Origin: Paracoccus sp. S1E-3
Lineage (GTDB): Bacteria; Pseudomonadota; Alphaproteobacteria; Rhodobacterales; Rhodobacteraceae
Assembly (NCBI RefSeq): GCF_013868135.1
Contig: NZ_JACEMU010000017.1
Location: forward strand, 174,353 to 238,352
Length of the DNA: 64,000 nucleotides
Reading direction: 5' to 3'
Shown here: positions 28,098 to 37,833 of the stretch, in pieces
Numbering within the stretch: position 1 is the stretch's first letter
Layout: each line of letters begins with the position of its first letter
Translations under genes and position numbers: made by a program
Notes under the pieces: model-generated
Seen by the model: only the letters and a program-made list of their open reading frames with translations
What the model was told of the DNA's origin: nothing
The model's database searches: none

Positions 28098-29624
28098 ATG
28101 AACGGCAAGGCGAAGGTTCAGGACCCGTTTGAAGGCCTGTTCGAGGACGCATCCGCCCGCGCCCTGTCGCGGGTCGGGGTGGTTGATGTCGGTTCGAACT
28201 CGATCCGTCTGGTAATCTTCGACGGGGCGGCGCGCTCGCCCGCCTATTTCTACAATGAAAAGGTCATGGCGGGCCTTGGCAAGGACATGGCCACGACCGG
28301 CAAGCTGAACCCCGATGGGGTCGAGCGCGCGCTTGAGGCACTGCGCCGTTTCGCCGTCATCGCCGACGGGCTGAAGGTGCGCCCGATGACCGTCGTGGCC
28401 ACCGCCGCCGTGCGCGAGGCCGAGGACGGTCCCGAATTCCGCAAGCGCGTCGAACGCGAAACCGGCCTCAAGCTGACCGTGATCGACGGCGAGGAGGAGG
28501 CGCGCCTCTCGGCGCAGGGCGTGCTGCTGGGCTGGCCCGACGCCAAGGGGCTGGTCTGCGACATCGGCGGCAACTCGATGGAACTGGCCGAGGTGGACGG
28601 CAAGGGTGGCATCGGCAAGCGCGTGACCTCGCCCCTGGGGCCGTTCCGGTTGCAGCAGGTGCAGGGGGGGGAGGAAGGCCTGCGCGCCCATATCAAGGCG
28701 ATCATGCAGGGTCTGGCGAAGAAGATGGGTACGGATCACGACCGCATCTATCTGGTCGGCGGTTCTTGGCGCGCCATCGCGCGGCTGGATATGGAACGCA
28801 GCAAATACCCGATGACCGTGTTGCACGAATACCGCATGACGCCCGAGGCGGTCGAGGATACGGTGAGATGGATCGGCGATCACGATCTGCAGACGCTGCG
28901 TGCGAAGACCGGCATCTCGAATTCCCGGATGGAGCTGGTGCCCCTGGCCAGCATGGTCCTGCGCGAGCTGGTCGAGACCTTCAGGCCCAAGGAGCTTGCC
29001 GTTTCCTCCTTCGGCATCCGCGAGGGGCTGCTTTATGAGCATATGTCCGAAAGCCTGCGCGCCCGCGACCCGCTGCTGGAATCGGCGCGCTTCACCGAAA
29101 AGCAGATGGCCCGCAGCCCCGGCTTCGGCAAGAAGCTGTATCAGTTCCTGCAGCCCCTGTTCGAGGGCGTCCCCCCCGAGCGCGACCGCCTGATCCGCGC
29201 CGCCTGCCTGCTGCACGACACTGCCTGGCGCACCCATCCCGACTACCGCGCCGAGGCCTGTTTCGACAACGTCACCCGCGCCAATATGGCCGCGCTGTCG
29301 CATCCCGAACGGGTGTTTCTGGGCGTCGCGCTTCTGCACCGCTACCGAAACTCGCGCGCAGGTTCAGCGATGGCGCCGCTGTTCGCGATGCTGTCCGAGG
29401 ACGAATTGCAGGCCGCCGAAGTGCTGGGCAAGGCGATGCGCTTCGGCGCCATGTTCTCGATCCGCGACCCGTCCGAGGCGGGGTCGCTGAAATTGTCCCC
29501 CAAGAAGAACACGCTGACCCTGACCCTGACCAAAACCGGCCGCGCCCTGTTCGGCGAGGTGGCGCTGGCGCGGTTCCAGTCGCTGTGCAAGTCGCTGGGG
29601 GTGGAGGGGGTTGTGAAGGGGTAG
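28098..29624 (+). CDS. ppx: Exopolyphosphatase, Ppx/GppA family
   Basis: 508 aa from the ATG at 28098 (AGGAG 7 nt upstream). The actin-like ATPase signatures GVVDVGSNSIRLVIFDG, ATAAVREAEDG and VCDIGGNSMEL are all present, and a C-terminal HD-like region (LHDTAWRTHPDYRAE) follows. It releases phosphate from polyphosphate ends and in some bacteria acts on pppGpp. Gene order ppk-ppx suggests one operon. It converges with the HNH gene; only 3 nt separate the stop codons. Confidence 0.95.
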   Translation: MNGKAKVQDPFEGLFEDASARALSRVGVVDVGSNSIRLVIFDGAARSPAYFYNEKVMAGLGKDMATTGKLNPDGVERALEALRRFAVIADGLKVRPMTVVATAAVREAEDGPEFRKRVERETGLKLTVIDGEEEARLSAQGVLLGWPDAKGLVCDIGGNSMELAEVDGKGGIGKRVTSPLGPFRLQQVQGGEEGLRAHIKAIMQGLAKKMGTDHDRIYLVGGSWRAIARLDMERSKYPMTVLHEYRMTPEAVEDTVRWIGDHDLQTLRAKTGISNSRMELVPLASMVLRELVETFRPKELAVSSFGIREGLLYEHMSESLRARDPLLESARFTEKQMARSPGFGKKLYQFLQPLFEGVPPERDRLIRAACLLHDTAWRTHPDYRAEACFDNVTRANMAALSHPERVFLGVALLHRYRNSRAGSAMAPLFAMLSEDELQAAEVLGKAMRFGAMFSIRDPSEAGSLKLSPKKNTLTLTLTKTGRALFGEVALARFQSLCKSLGVEGVVKG

Positions 29625-29627
29625 GGG

Positions 29628-30497
29628 CTAGCCCTTGAAGCAATGCTCGCGATGCCAGCGCAGATAATCCGGGTGTGGTTTAAGGGCTGGATCCTGCGGC
29701 AGGATAAGGCGACCTGCGGGGTTGAAAAGTCGGCCGGAAACCTCGTCGGCAATACTGTCGCGCGCCGTCAGCAACGACATATCGTCATCGACCGCGATAA
29801 GTCCGCGATCAAACATCCAGTGAATCGTCCCGCTCAGCGCCAGTCCGTTGCGGATTGTATCGGGGCCATCAGCGGTGATCGGTCGAATATGGGCGGCTTC
29901 TACTTCGGCTCTGCCCCCACCGTTGCGCAGTTCAAGCCCCGAAATGGCGCAGCGCCCGGAATAGGCGCGGCGCACATTTCTCGCGAAGGATGCGTCGCGC
30001 AATGCGCGGGTGGTCAGAATTTTCGGGCGCTGTTGAAAGTCGAATGCTGGTGCAGCTTCCGAAAATCCATCGGGTTGTCTGGGCAGGGTATCGGGTGTGA
30101 CTGTGGTAGTGAAAGCTGCACGCAGCATGGCATCAAAATCTTGATCGGAGAGCGGGCGAACCGATGAGGTATTGTTTCCCCCCATGAAGGCCAACTTGGA
30201 TTCCCAAAGGGTTCCGTCAGGCTTCTGTCGTGAAAGACGGGTCTCGAAGTCAATTTCGGAAGCCCGATCCATGATAGCGAAACTATGCGTGGGATCGGTT
30301 GGATCTGGCGCGATACTGCTTACCCTTTGGACGCGGTGATAGCCTTTCGCGTCACCGCGCCGGCCCTCGTAGAAAATGACCCAATCGCCCAGGGTTTTCT
30401 CGACCCGCGACAAATAGCTGTTTGGAAAATGGTAAAGTTCGCCCGGTTTATCGGCATAGGTGGAATGGGAGGATTCGATAAAAACGGCTTTAGTCAT
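29628..30497 (-). CDS. HNH endonuclease with N-terminal PUA/EVE-like region (COG3440 type)
   Basis: 289 aa. The C-terminal half is an HNH nuclease: YSGRCAISG, the key AEVEAAHIRPI, then GLALSGTIHWMFDRGLIAVD, with the His residues of the beta-beta-alpha-metal fold. The N-terminal 110 residues (YHFPNSYLSRVEKTLGDWVI, FYEGRRG, GYHRVQRVSSI) resemble the small-ligand/modified-base binding domains found in front of restriction-type HNH nucleases. The likely role is a stand-alone modification-dependent restriction enzyme (inference). The gene and its upstream flank are clearly less GC-rich than the neighbours, which suggests transfer. No methyltransferase or helicase partner is nearby. Confidence 0.8.
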   Translation of the reverse strand: MTKAVFIESSHSTYADKPGELYHFPNSYLSRVEKTLGDWVIFYEGRRGDAKGYHRVQRVSSIAPDPTDPTHSFAIMDRASEIDFETRLSRQKPDGTLWESKLAFMGGNNTSSVRPLSDQDFDAMLRAAFTTTVTPDTLPRQPDGFSEAAPAFDFQQRPKILTTRALRDASFARNVRRAYSGRCAISGLELRNGGGRAEVEAAHIRPITADGPDTIRNGLALSGTIHWMFDRGLIAVDDDMSLLTARDSIADEVSGRLFNPAGRLILPQDPALKPHPDYLRWHREHCFKG

Positions 30498-30635
30498 AGC
30501 CCAAGATTGCGTGAACGCGATTGCTTCGTCCAGGGGAATAAAAGCTGGAAAGGTCCCCCATTCGGGATGGCCTTTGCGGTTTTTATCTATAGAGGGGGAT
30601 GGTTGCAGCAGCCCTTCTGCCCCCGCGCGCCGCGC

Positions 30636-31592
30636 TTACGCCGGCCAAAGCTCGTCCGGCCAGCGGCGCGGGTGTTCGGTCACCAGCAGCGTGACCTCCG
30701 CCCCCGGCAGCGACTGGTGCAGATCGCCCTGCATCCGCAGGTTCAGCCGGTCGATCTCGGCTGCGCTCAACGGACGGCCGGGATCGTAATAGACCATCAC
30801 GACATGGCTGCGCCCGATCTTGGTGATCGACAGGTCGATCAGCCGGCCGCCATCCTCGGCGATGGCGCGGCGCAGGGCGCGGCGGGCAAGCGCCACGCTG
30901 TCGGGGGATGCGGTGACGCCCGCAAGCTCTTCCAGTCCGCCGCGCACCTCGCGGAAATACCCCCCGACCGCGAACAGGCACAGCAGCAGCACGATGATCG
31001 AATCGCCGACTGGGGCGATGGGGGCCAGCGGCCCCTTGCCGAAGAAATAGATCGCGGCAAGGCCGATGCCGCTCGCCACCGTGATGGCCCCGTCAAAGGC
31101 CGCCGCCCGGCTTTCCAGGTTCAGCATGTCGCTTGATCTTCCGGTCCTGATCCAGGCGCGGCGATGCATCCACCACAGACCGAAACAGGTCGCGGTGATG
31201 ATCGCATAGTAATAGGGCATGATACCGAAATTCAGCGGCGGCGGCATGGTCCCGAGCGCATAGCTGTAGATGCGCTGAAACGCGCTTGTCGAAGCCGCGA
31301 GGATCAGGCCGAGCACCGAGAGCGCGCGGAAGGTCACGAAGATCGCCTCGTCCGCGGCATAGCCGAAGGGGCGCTGCCGGTCGGGCCCGGCGCCGACGCG
31401 CCGGCTGATGCGGCGGGCGAGGAACAGCGACACGAACCCGACCATCGAGAACAGGCCGTCCATGATGATCGCGTTGGAATTGCTGAGAAAGCCGGCCACG
31501 ACCCCACAGGCCGCCATGAACAGGTTGCCCCACATCGCGACGATCAGCGAGCGCGCCTCGATCGCCTGATACTCCGCTCTGCTCTCCGCCAT
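30636..31592 (-). CDS. Cation-diffusion-facilitator-like transporter
   Basis: 318 aa, five to six membrane segments then a soluble C-terminal domain (about residues 215-318) of ferredoxin-like type typical of CDF proteins. TM2 reads NSNAIIMDGLFSMVGFVSL and TM5 SRAAAFDGAITVASG, in the positions of the CDF metal site. Only one acidic residue is kept in each, and the usual His/Asp partners four residues away are Ala or Ser. Transport of a divalent cation is therefore likely by family but the ion and even activity are uncertain. The gene stands alone, with 137 nt to groEL's terminator side. Confidence 0.78.
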   Translation of the reverse strand: MAESRAEYQAIEARSLIVAMWGNLFMAACGVVAGFLSNSNAIIMDGLFSMVGFVSLFLARRISRRVGAGPDRQRPFGYAADEAIFVTFRALSVLGLILAASTSAFQRIYSYALGTMPPPLNFGIMPYYYAIITATCFGLWWMHRRAWIRTGRSSDMLNLESRAAAFDGAITVASGIGLAAIYFFGKGPLAPIAPVGDSIIVLLLCLFAVGGYFREVRGGLEELAGVTASPDSVALARRALRRAIAEDGGRLIDLSITKIGRSHVVMVYYDPGRPLSAAEIDRLNLRMQGDLHQSLPGAEVTLLVTEHPRRWPDELWPA

Positions 31593-31675
31593 CCGCGCCT
31601 CCTGATCGGTTCAGGCCGACTATCGGGGATATTTCCGGCCGAGTCACGCCGCCGGGGGCGTGCAATGCGCTCAGC

Positions 31676-31703
31676 AAAAAGGCCGCCCCGAAGGACGGCC
31701 TTT
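31676..31703 (-). terminator. Rho-independent terminator of groESL
   Basis: On the minus strand, GGCCGTCC-TTCG-GGGCGGCC forms an 8-bp stem (one G-T pair) with a UUCG tetraloop and is followed by TTTTT. It lies 25 nt after the groEL stop. Confidence 0.88.
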
Positions 31704-31728
31704 CGTTTCTGCCACGAAGGGCAGGGGA

Positions 31729-33408
<1,680 letters not shown>

Positions 33409-33426
33409 TTACAAAGGGACCGGCGA

Positions 33427-33714
33427 TCAGCCGATGATCCCCATGATGTCGCCTTCCTTCATGATCAGCAGCTCTTCGCCGTCCAGCGTCACTTCGGTGC
33501 CCGACCATTTGCCGAACAGGACGCGGTCGCCGGCCTTGACGGAAGGCGCGATCAGCTCGCCCGAATCCTTGCGGGCGCCTTCGCCGACGGCGACGACTTC
33601 ACCTTCAGCGGGTTTTTCCTTGGCGGAATCGGGGATGATCAGGCCGCCCTTGGTCTTCTCGTCCGATTGGACGCGCTTGACCAGAACGCGGTCGTGTAGC
33701 GGTTTGAAAGCCAT
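33427..33714 (-). CDS. groES: Co-chaperonin GroES
   Basis: 95 aa from the ATG at 33714 ([12 protein letters not shown]); an ATG three codons upstream is less likely. The mobile loop [16 protein letters not shown] and the ending [11 protein letters not shown] are typical. It forms the 7-mer lid of GroEL. Confidence 0.98.
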   Translation of the reverse strand: MAFKPLHDRVLVKRVQSDEKTKGGLIIPDSAKEKPAEGEVVAVGEGARKDSGELIAPSVKAGDRVLFGKWSGTEVTLDGEELLIMKEGDIMGIIG

Positions 33715-33750
33715 AGTGAACACTCCGGTGTTTCAGGTTGCAGTGTCGGT

Positions 33751-33775
33751 TGGCACTCACTGGTTGCGAGTGCCA
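33751..33775. promoter_or_regulatory. CIRCE operator
   Basis: TGGCACTC-N9-GAGTGCCA is a perfect 8-bp inverted repeat with the 9-nt spacer of the CIRCE element (consensus TTAGCACTC-N9-GAGTGCTAA). It indicates HrcA repression of groESL and heat-shock induction. It sits just downstream of the -10 box of the predicted promoter. Confidence 0.93.
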
Positions 33776-33783
33776 GTGACGCC

Positions 33784-33812
33784 GATCTAGGCTCCGGTCA
33801 CGCGGCTGTCAA
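33784..33812 (-). promoter_or_regulatory. groESL promoter
   Basis: On the minus strand TTGACA, 17 nt, TAGATC gives a strong sigma-70-like promoter. The start site would fall next to or inside CIRCE, as in other HrcA-controlled groESL operons. Confidence 0.7.
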
Positions 33813-33898
33813 CGGGATGGTCCGCGAAAATTCTCAATGCCGGCTGGTCTTTGCTGGCCGGCTGTGGAAGCCTGCATCCGACAGTGACGGAGCCTGCC

Positions 33899-34909
33899 AT
33901 GAAACGCCTTATCGCCGCCCTTCTGATCGGCCTTGCAGCCCCTGCCGCGCATGCTGCCGAATGTGCGGGCAGCAACCTTCTGGCGGCGCTGCCCGCGGCC
34001 GACCGCGCCGCCATCCGCAGCGCCACCGACGCCGTGCCCTTTCATCAGGGAATCCTGTGGCAGGCGCGCAAGGGCAAGGCGCGGATCACCATGGTCGGCA
34101 CCTATCATTTCGACGACCCCCGCCATGCGGCCATGCGCGCCAGGCTGGCGCCGGTGATCGCCGAAGCCGATGCGCTGCTGGTCGAACTTGGCCCCAAGGA
34201 AGAAGAACAGCTGAAATCCGCCATGCTGGCCGATCCGGCGCTGATGATGGACCCGACCGGGCCGACCCTGCCCGAACGGCTGCAGCCGGAGGAATGGAAA
34301 GCCATCTCGGCCGCGCTGGCGGATCGGGGGATTCCGGCGATCGTCGCCTCGAAGATGCGGCCCTGGTATGTCGCGATGATGATGGGCATGTCGCCCTGCA
34401 TGCTGCAGCAGGTCGCGGCAACCGGCGCGGCGAACGGCCTCGACTGGCAGCTGATGGCCGAGGCCGAAGGCGCGGGCATCCCGGTGGTGGCGCTGGAGCC
34501 GTGGGATACGGTGCTGAAGCTGTTTGGCGGCCTGACCCCGCAGCAGGAGCTCGACATGATCGTCTATACACTGCCGGCGGCCCAGCACGCGGATGATTAC
34601 GCGACCACGATGACGGATGCCTATTTCGCCGGCGATGTCTGGCAGATCTGGGAATTCGGTCGTATCGATGCCTATCGCAATTCCGGCCTGCCGAAGGCCG
34701 AGGTCGACCGGCTGACGGATGAGGCGCAGGTGCTGCTGATGGATGCGCGCAACCGAAGCTGGATCGCGCCGCTGACGGCGGCGGCGGATGCGGCGGCCGC
34801 CAGGGACAAGGGCGTTGTCGCGGCTTTCGGGGCGCTGCATCTGCCGGGCGAAAACGGCGTCCTGCGGCTGCTGGAAAAGGCTGGCTGGACAATCGAAAAG
34901 GGCGAGTGA
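33899..34909 (+). CDS. TraB/GumN family protein
   Basis: 336 aa from the ATG at 33899 (GGAG 7 nt upstream), with a signal peptide (LIAALLIGLAAPAAHA). TraB/GumN signatures are the first motif ITMVGTYHFDDPRH, the Glu motif ADALLVELGPKEEEQL, and the C-terminal VVAAFGALHLPGENGVLRLL with its conserved GxxHxxG. Eukaryotic relatives (Tiki) are metalloproteases; bacterial members are mostly uncharacterised. It is exported, probably periplasmic. The stop overlaps the next gene's ATG (TGATG). Confidence 0.86.
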   Translation: MKRLIAALLIGLAAPAAHAAECAGSNLLAALPAADRAAIRSATDAVPFHQGILWQARKGKARITMVGTYHFDDPRHAAMRARLAPVIAEADALLVELGPKEEEQLKSAMLADPALMMDPTGPTLPERLQPEEWKAISAALADRGIPAIVASKMRPWYVAMMMGMSPCMLQQVAATGAANGLDWQLMAEAEGAGIPVVALEPWDTVLKLFGGLTPQQELDMIVYTLPAAQHADDYATTMTDAYFAGDVWQIWEFGRIDAYRNSGLPKAEVDRLTDEAQVLLMDARNRSWIAPLTAAADAAAARDKGVVAAFGALHLPGENGVLRLLEKAGWTIEKGE

Positions 34910-35238
34910 TGCCGGACGGACTCTGGAAGCTGGAAGAAGCCTGGTGGCTGCGCGGTGCGGCCGAGGCGGCCCGTCATATGGCGCCGAACTGCATCATGGT
35001 CTTTCCCGAAGGCCTCCTTCAGGGGCAGGAGATCATCGACGGGCTGGCACAGGCGACGCGATGGGACGGGGTGACCATGACCGACCGTCGGGTCGCGGAA
35101 AGCGATGATGTCGTCGTGCTCGCCTACCGGGCCGAGGCGCTGCGCACGGGCACCCCGCCGCGCCGGGTGTTGTGCAGTTCCGCCTGGGTCCGTCTGGGCG
35201 GCTGGCGGCTGATCGCGCATCAGCAGACATTGGCCTGA
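34909..35238 (+). CDS. Small NTF2-like (DUF4440/SnoaL-type) protein
   Basis: 109 aa. It has the NTF2-like pattern: LWKLEEAWWLRGAAEAARHM at the start, VFPEGLLQGQEIIDGL, then alternating strands ending in WRLIAHQQT, the usual final strand of DUF4440/SnoaL folds. Such proteins form small barrels that bind ligands or act as isomerases; nothing specific can be said. The start overlaps the GumN-like gene's stop (TGATG), and the next gene starts 2 nt after its stop, so all three are probably one transcript. Confidence 0.72.
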   Translation: MPDGLWKLEEAWWLRGAAEAARHMAPNCIMVFPEGLLQGQEIIDGLAQATRWDGVTMTDRRVAESDDVVVLAYRAEALRTGTPPRRVLCSSAWVRLGGWRLIAHQQTLA

Positions 35239-35240
35239 CG

Positions 35241-35879
35241 ATGATCGGGGATCTGCGGCGACATCTGCATTTCCTGATCTCGGCCGCCATCGGTCTGCTG
35301 GTCGGGTTCGCCGCCGTATCGCTGCCCGGCCCCGACCGCATCCTGCTGGGCGCTGATCTGTTTTCGGCGATCTTTCTGTGCTGGAGCATGCTCACTCTGC
35401 CGCGCATCGATCGCGCCGCGCTGCTGCGCCGCGGCGATACCGAGGATGAGGGGATGCCGATCATCATGCTGATCGCGCTCGGGGCGATCCTGCTCAGCCT
35501 TTACGGGATCGGGCAGACCCTGCGTGCCGCGGATGGTATCTCGGCGCTCCGGGTCTGGCTGGCGCTGATGTCGATCCCGCTCGGCTGGGCGATGCTGCAT
35601 TCGGTGATGGCCTTTCACTATGCCAGCATGTGGTATGCGCGCGATGGCGACGGCAAGGATGCGCGCGGGCTGGATTTCGGGCCGGGTCAACCCGACCCGG
35701 ATATCTGGGATTTCCTGTATTACAGCTTCACCATCGGGGTCGCCGCCCAGACCGCCGATGTCAGCCTGCGCAGCCGCCGCTTTCGCAGGGTCACGCTGGC
35801 CCATTCAGTGCTGGCCTTCTTCTTCAACACGGTGATCGTGGCGCTTGCGGTCGGCGCGGCATCAAGTCTCGGCCAGTGA
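35241..35879 (+). CDS. DUF1345 membrane protein
   Basis: 212 aa, five to six membrane segments. The DUF1345 signature region is clear: HSVMAFHYASMWY, then DFLYYSFTIGVAAQTADVSL and HSVLAFFFNTVIVAL, the last resembling an ion-channel pore and following helix. Function is unknown for the family, although the FLYYSFTIG segment recalls pore-helix regions. Start at ATG 35241, immediately after the preceding gene. Confidence 0.85.
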   Translation: MIGDLRRHLHFLISAAIGLLVGFAAVSLPGPDRILLGADLFSAIFLCWSMLTLPRIDRAALLRRGDTEDEGMPIIMLIALGAILLSLYGIGQTLRAADGISALRVWLALMSIPLGWAMLHSVMAFHYASMWYARDGDGKDARGLDFGPGQPDPDIWDFLYYSFTIGVAAQTADVSLRSRRFRRVTLAHSVLAFFFNTVIVALAVGAASSLGQ

Positions 35880-35968
35880 GGGCCGCGCCCTCCCTCGTCG
35901 CCCCCGCGATGATGGACTTTGCGCCCGTGCCGGGGTAGGGATCGCCAAATTCTGCCGAGGAGCATGTG

Positions 35969-36886
35969 ATGATTACCGTTCTCGCCCATAAATCGCCCGA
36001 TACCGATGCCACCGGCTCGCCCATCATCTGGGCGTGGTATCTGAACGAGATCCGCAAGACGCCCGCGCGCGCCATCCTGCAGGGCGCGCCCAATACCGAA
36101 GCGGCCTGGATGCTGACCCGCTGGGGCCAGCCCATGCCCGAGATCGTGACCGATCTGGCCGCCGGCGATCAGGTCGTCGTGGTCGATACCAACAACCCGG
36201 CCGAGCTGCCCGCCCAGATCAACGAGACCGAGATCCTGGAGATCATCGACCATCACATGCTGGTCGGCGGCCTGAAGACCCGCACGCCGATCAATATCAC
36301 CATCCGCCCGCTGGCCTGCACCGCCACCATCATGCACGACCTGATCGGTGACGATCTGGCCGCCGCGCCCGATTGGGTGAAAGGCGTCATGCTGACCTGC
36401 ATCCTGTCGGACACGCTGGAGTTCCGTAGCCCGACGCTGACCCCGCATGACCGCGCCGTGGCGGAAAAGCTGGCCAATGGTCTGGGCATCAACATTTCCG
36501 AATTCGCAGCCGAGATGTTCGCGGCGAAATCGGATGTGTCGGCCTTCGCCGATGCCGATCTGCTGCGCATGGACAGCAAGGAATTCGAACTGGACGGCAA
36601 GAAGCTGCGCGTCTCGGTTCTGGAAACCACCTCGCCCGCGGTGCTGCTGGCGCGCAAGGACGCGCTGATGGCGGCGATGCCCGGCGTGGCCGCGGCCGAT
36701 GGCGCCGACGAGGTGCTGCTGTTCGTCGTCGACATCCTGAACGAGGAGGCGACGCTGCTGGTGCCGAACGCTTACGTCAAGCAGGTGGCCGAAGCGTCCT
36801 TCGGGGTGCCGGTTGCGGGCGATACGGTCGTGCTGCCGGGCATCATGTCGCGCAAGAAGCAGATCATCCCGTCGCTGAAACTGTGA
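35969..36886 (+). CDS. ppaC: Manganese-dependent inorganic pyrophosphatase (family II)
   Basis: 305 aa from the ATG at 35969 (AGGAG 6 nt upstream). DHH-family metal motifs: HKSPDTDATG near the N-terminus, VVDTNNP, and IIDHHMLVGG. The DHHA2 C-terminal domain ends with LPGIMSRKKQIIPSL (the SRKKQ substrate motif). It hydrolyses pyrophosphate to phosphate in the cytoplasm, driving biosynthesis. Family II enzymes are less common in Gram-negatives than family I but are known in this order. Confidence 0.95.
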   Translation: MITVLAHKSPDTDATGSPIIWAWYLNEIRKTPARAILQGAPNTEAAWMLTRWGQPMPEIVTDLAAGDQVVVVDTNNPAELPAQINETEILEIIDHHMLVGGLKTRTPINITIRPLACTATIMHDLIGDDLAAAPDWVKGVMLTCILSDTLEFRSPTLTPHDRAVAEKLANGLGINISEFAAEMFAAKSDVSAFADADLLRMDSKEFELDGKKLRVSVLETTSPAVLLARKDALMAAMPGVAAADGADEVLLFVVDILNEEATLLVPNAYVKQVAEASFGVPVAGDTVVLPGIMSRKKQIIPSLKL

Positions 36887-36913
36887 TCTGACACAGCGAT
36901 CAGAGACGTGAGG

Positions 36914-36953
36914 CCGGGGGCTGTCTGCCCCCGGACCCCCGAGGATATTTTGA
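36914..36953. repeat. REP-like extragenic hairpin
   Basis: CCGGGGGC-TGTCT-GCCCCCGG is an 8-bp perfect stem, followed by ACCCCCGAGGATATTT. This combination looks like the short palindromic intergenic element that recurs in genomes of this bacterial group; only one copy is seen in the window. It may also act as a weak terminator of ppaC. Confidence 0.5.
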
Positions 36954-36966
36954 CCAGGGTGAATGA

Positions 36967-37833
36967 ATGACGCGGATCATCGGATCGCTTGCCGAGATTG
37001 CCACCGATTACGACGTGCTGTTTTGCGACCTCTGGGGCTGTGTGCATAACGGGATTACCGCATATCCCGCGGCTATTGCGGCCTTGCAGGAATTTCGACG
37101 CGGCGGTGGCCAGGTCTGTCTGATGACCAATGCGCCGCGCCCGGCGGCGCAGGTCGAGGCCTCGTTCGGGCGGCTGGGGATTCCGCGCGACGCCTGGGAT
37201 GTGATCGTGACCTCGGGCGATGCGGCGCAGGACGCAATGTTCGCGGGCGCGGTGGGCCACAAGGTCTGGCATCTCGGGCCGGCGAAGGACGACGCGTTTT
37301 TTGACGTGCCTCCCGAATGGAAGGACGCACCGCCCATCGAACGCGTGCCGCTGGCAGAGGCCGAGGGCATCGTCTGCACCGGACCTTTCGACGAGGACAC
37401 CGAGACGCCCGAGGATTATCGCACCCGCCTGATGCTGGCGCGTGTCGAGGGGCTGAAGCTGCTATGTGCCAATCCCGATATCGTCGTCGATCTGGGCGAG
37501 CGGCGGATCTACTGCGCCGGAGCCATCGCCGAATTTTATACCGATATGGGCGGCGATTCGCTCTATTTCGGCAAGCCGCATCCGCCGATCTATGATCTGG
37601 CGCGGCGCAAGCTGAACCTCAGGGACGGCGCGCGCGTGCTGTGCATCGGCGACGGAATCAGGACCGACATCGCCGGCGCGGTGGGCGAGGGGCTGGATTC
37701 ACTCTTCATCACCGGCGGTCTGGCGGCCGAACATATGGGCGCGGATGTCGAAGCCCCCGAGGCGCCGCTGCTGGAGGAATGGCTGCGTCCGCAGATGATC
37801 ATGCCCACCTTTGCAATGGGCCGGCTGCGCTGA
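36967..37833 (+). CDS. HAD-superfamily class IIA hydrolase (TIGR01459 type)
   Basis: 288 aa. Motif I is VLFCDLWGCVHNG, where the second acidic residue of the common DxD is Trp, as in the TIGR01459 subfamily. Motif II is CLMTNAPRP, and motif III/IV lies in FGKPHPPIYDLA with VLCIGDGIRTDIAGA. A cap domain is inserted in the middle. Predicted to be a phosphatase of a small metabolite, substrate unknown. The stop (TGA, 37831-37833) is immediately followed by the GTG start of the next gene. Confidence 0.88.
   Translation: MTRIIGSLAEIATDYDVLFCDLWGCVHNGITAYPAAIAALQEFRRGGGQVCLMTNAPRPAAQVEASFGRLGIPRDAWDVIVTSGDAAQDAMFAGAVGHKVWHLGPAKDDAFFDVPPEWKDAPPIERVPLAEAEGIVCTGPFDEDTETPEDYRTRLMLARVEGLKLLCANPDIVVDLGERRIYCAGAIAEFYTDMGGDSLYFGKPHPPIYDLARRKLNLRDGARVLCIGDGIRTDIAGAVGEGLDSLFITGGLAAEHMGADVEAPEAPLLEEWLRPQMIMPTFAMGRLR

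Noticed and set aside
29505..29540. Tandem CTGACC units in the 3' part of ppx
   Set aside because: They encode an ordinary LTLTLTKT beta strand and lie within a conserved domain; no sign of a phase-variable repeat.
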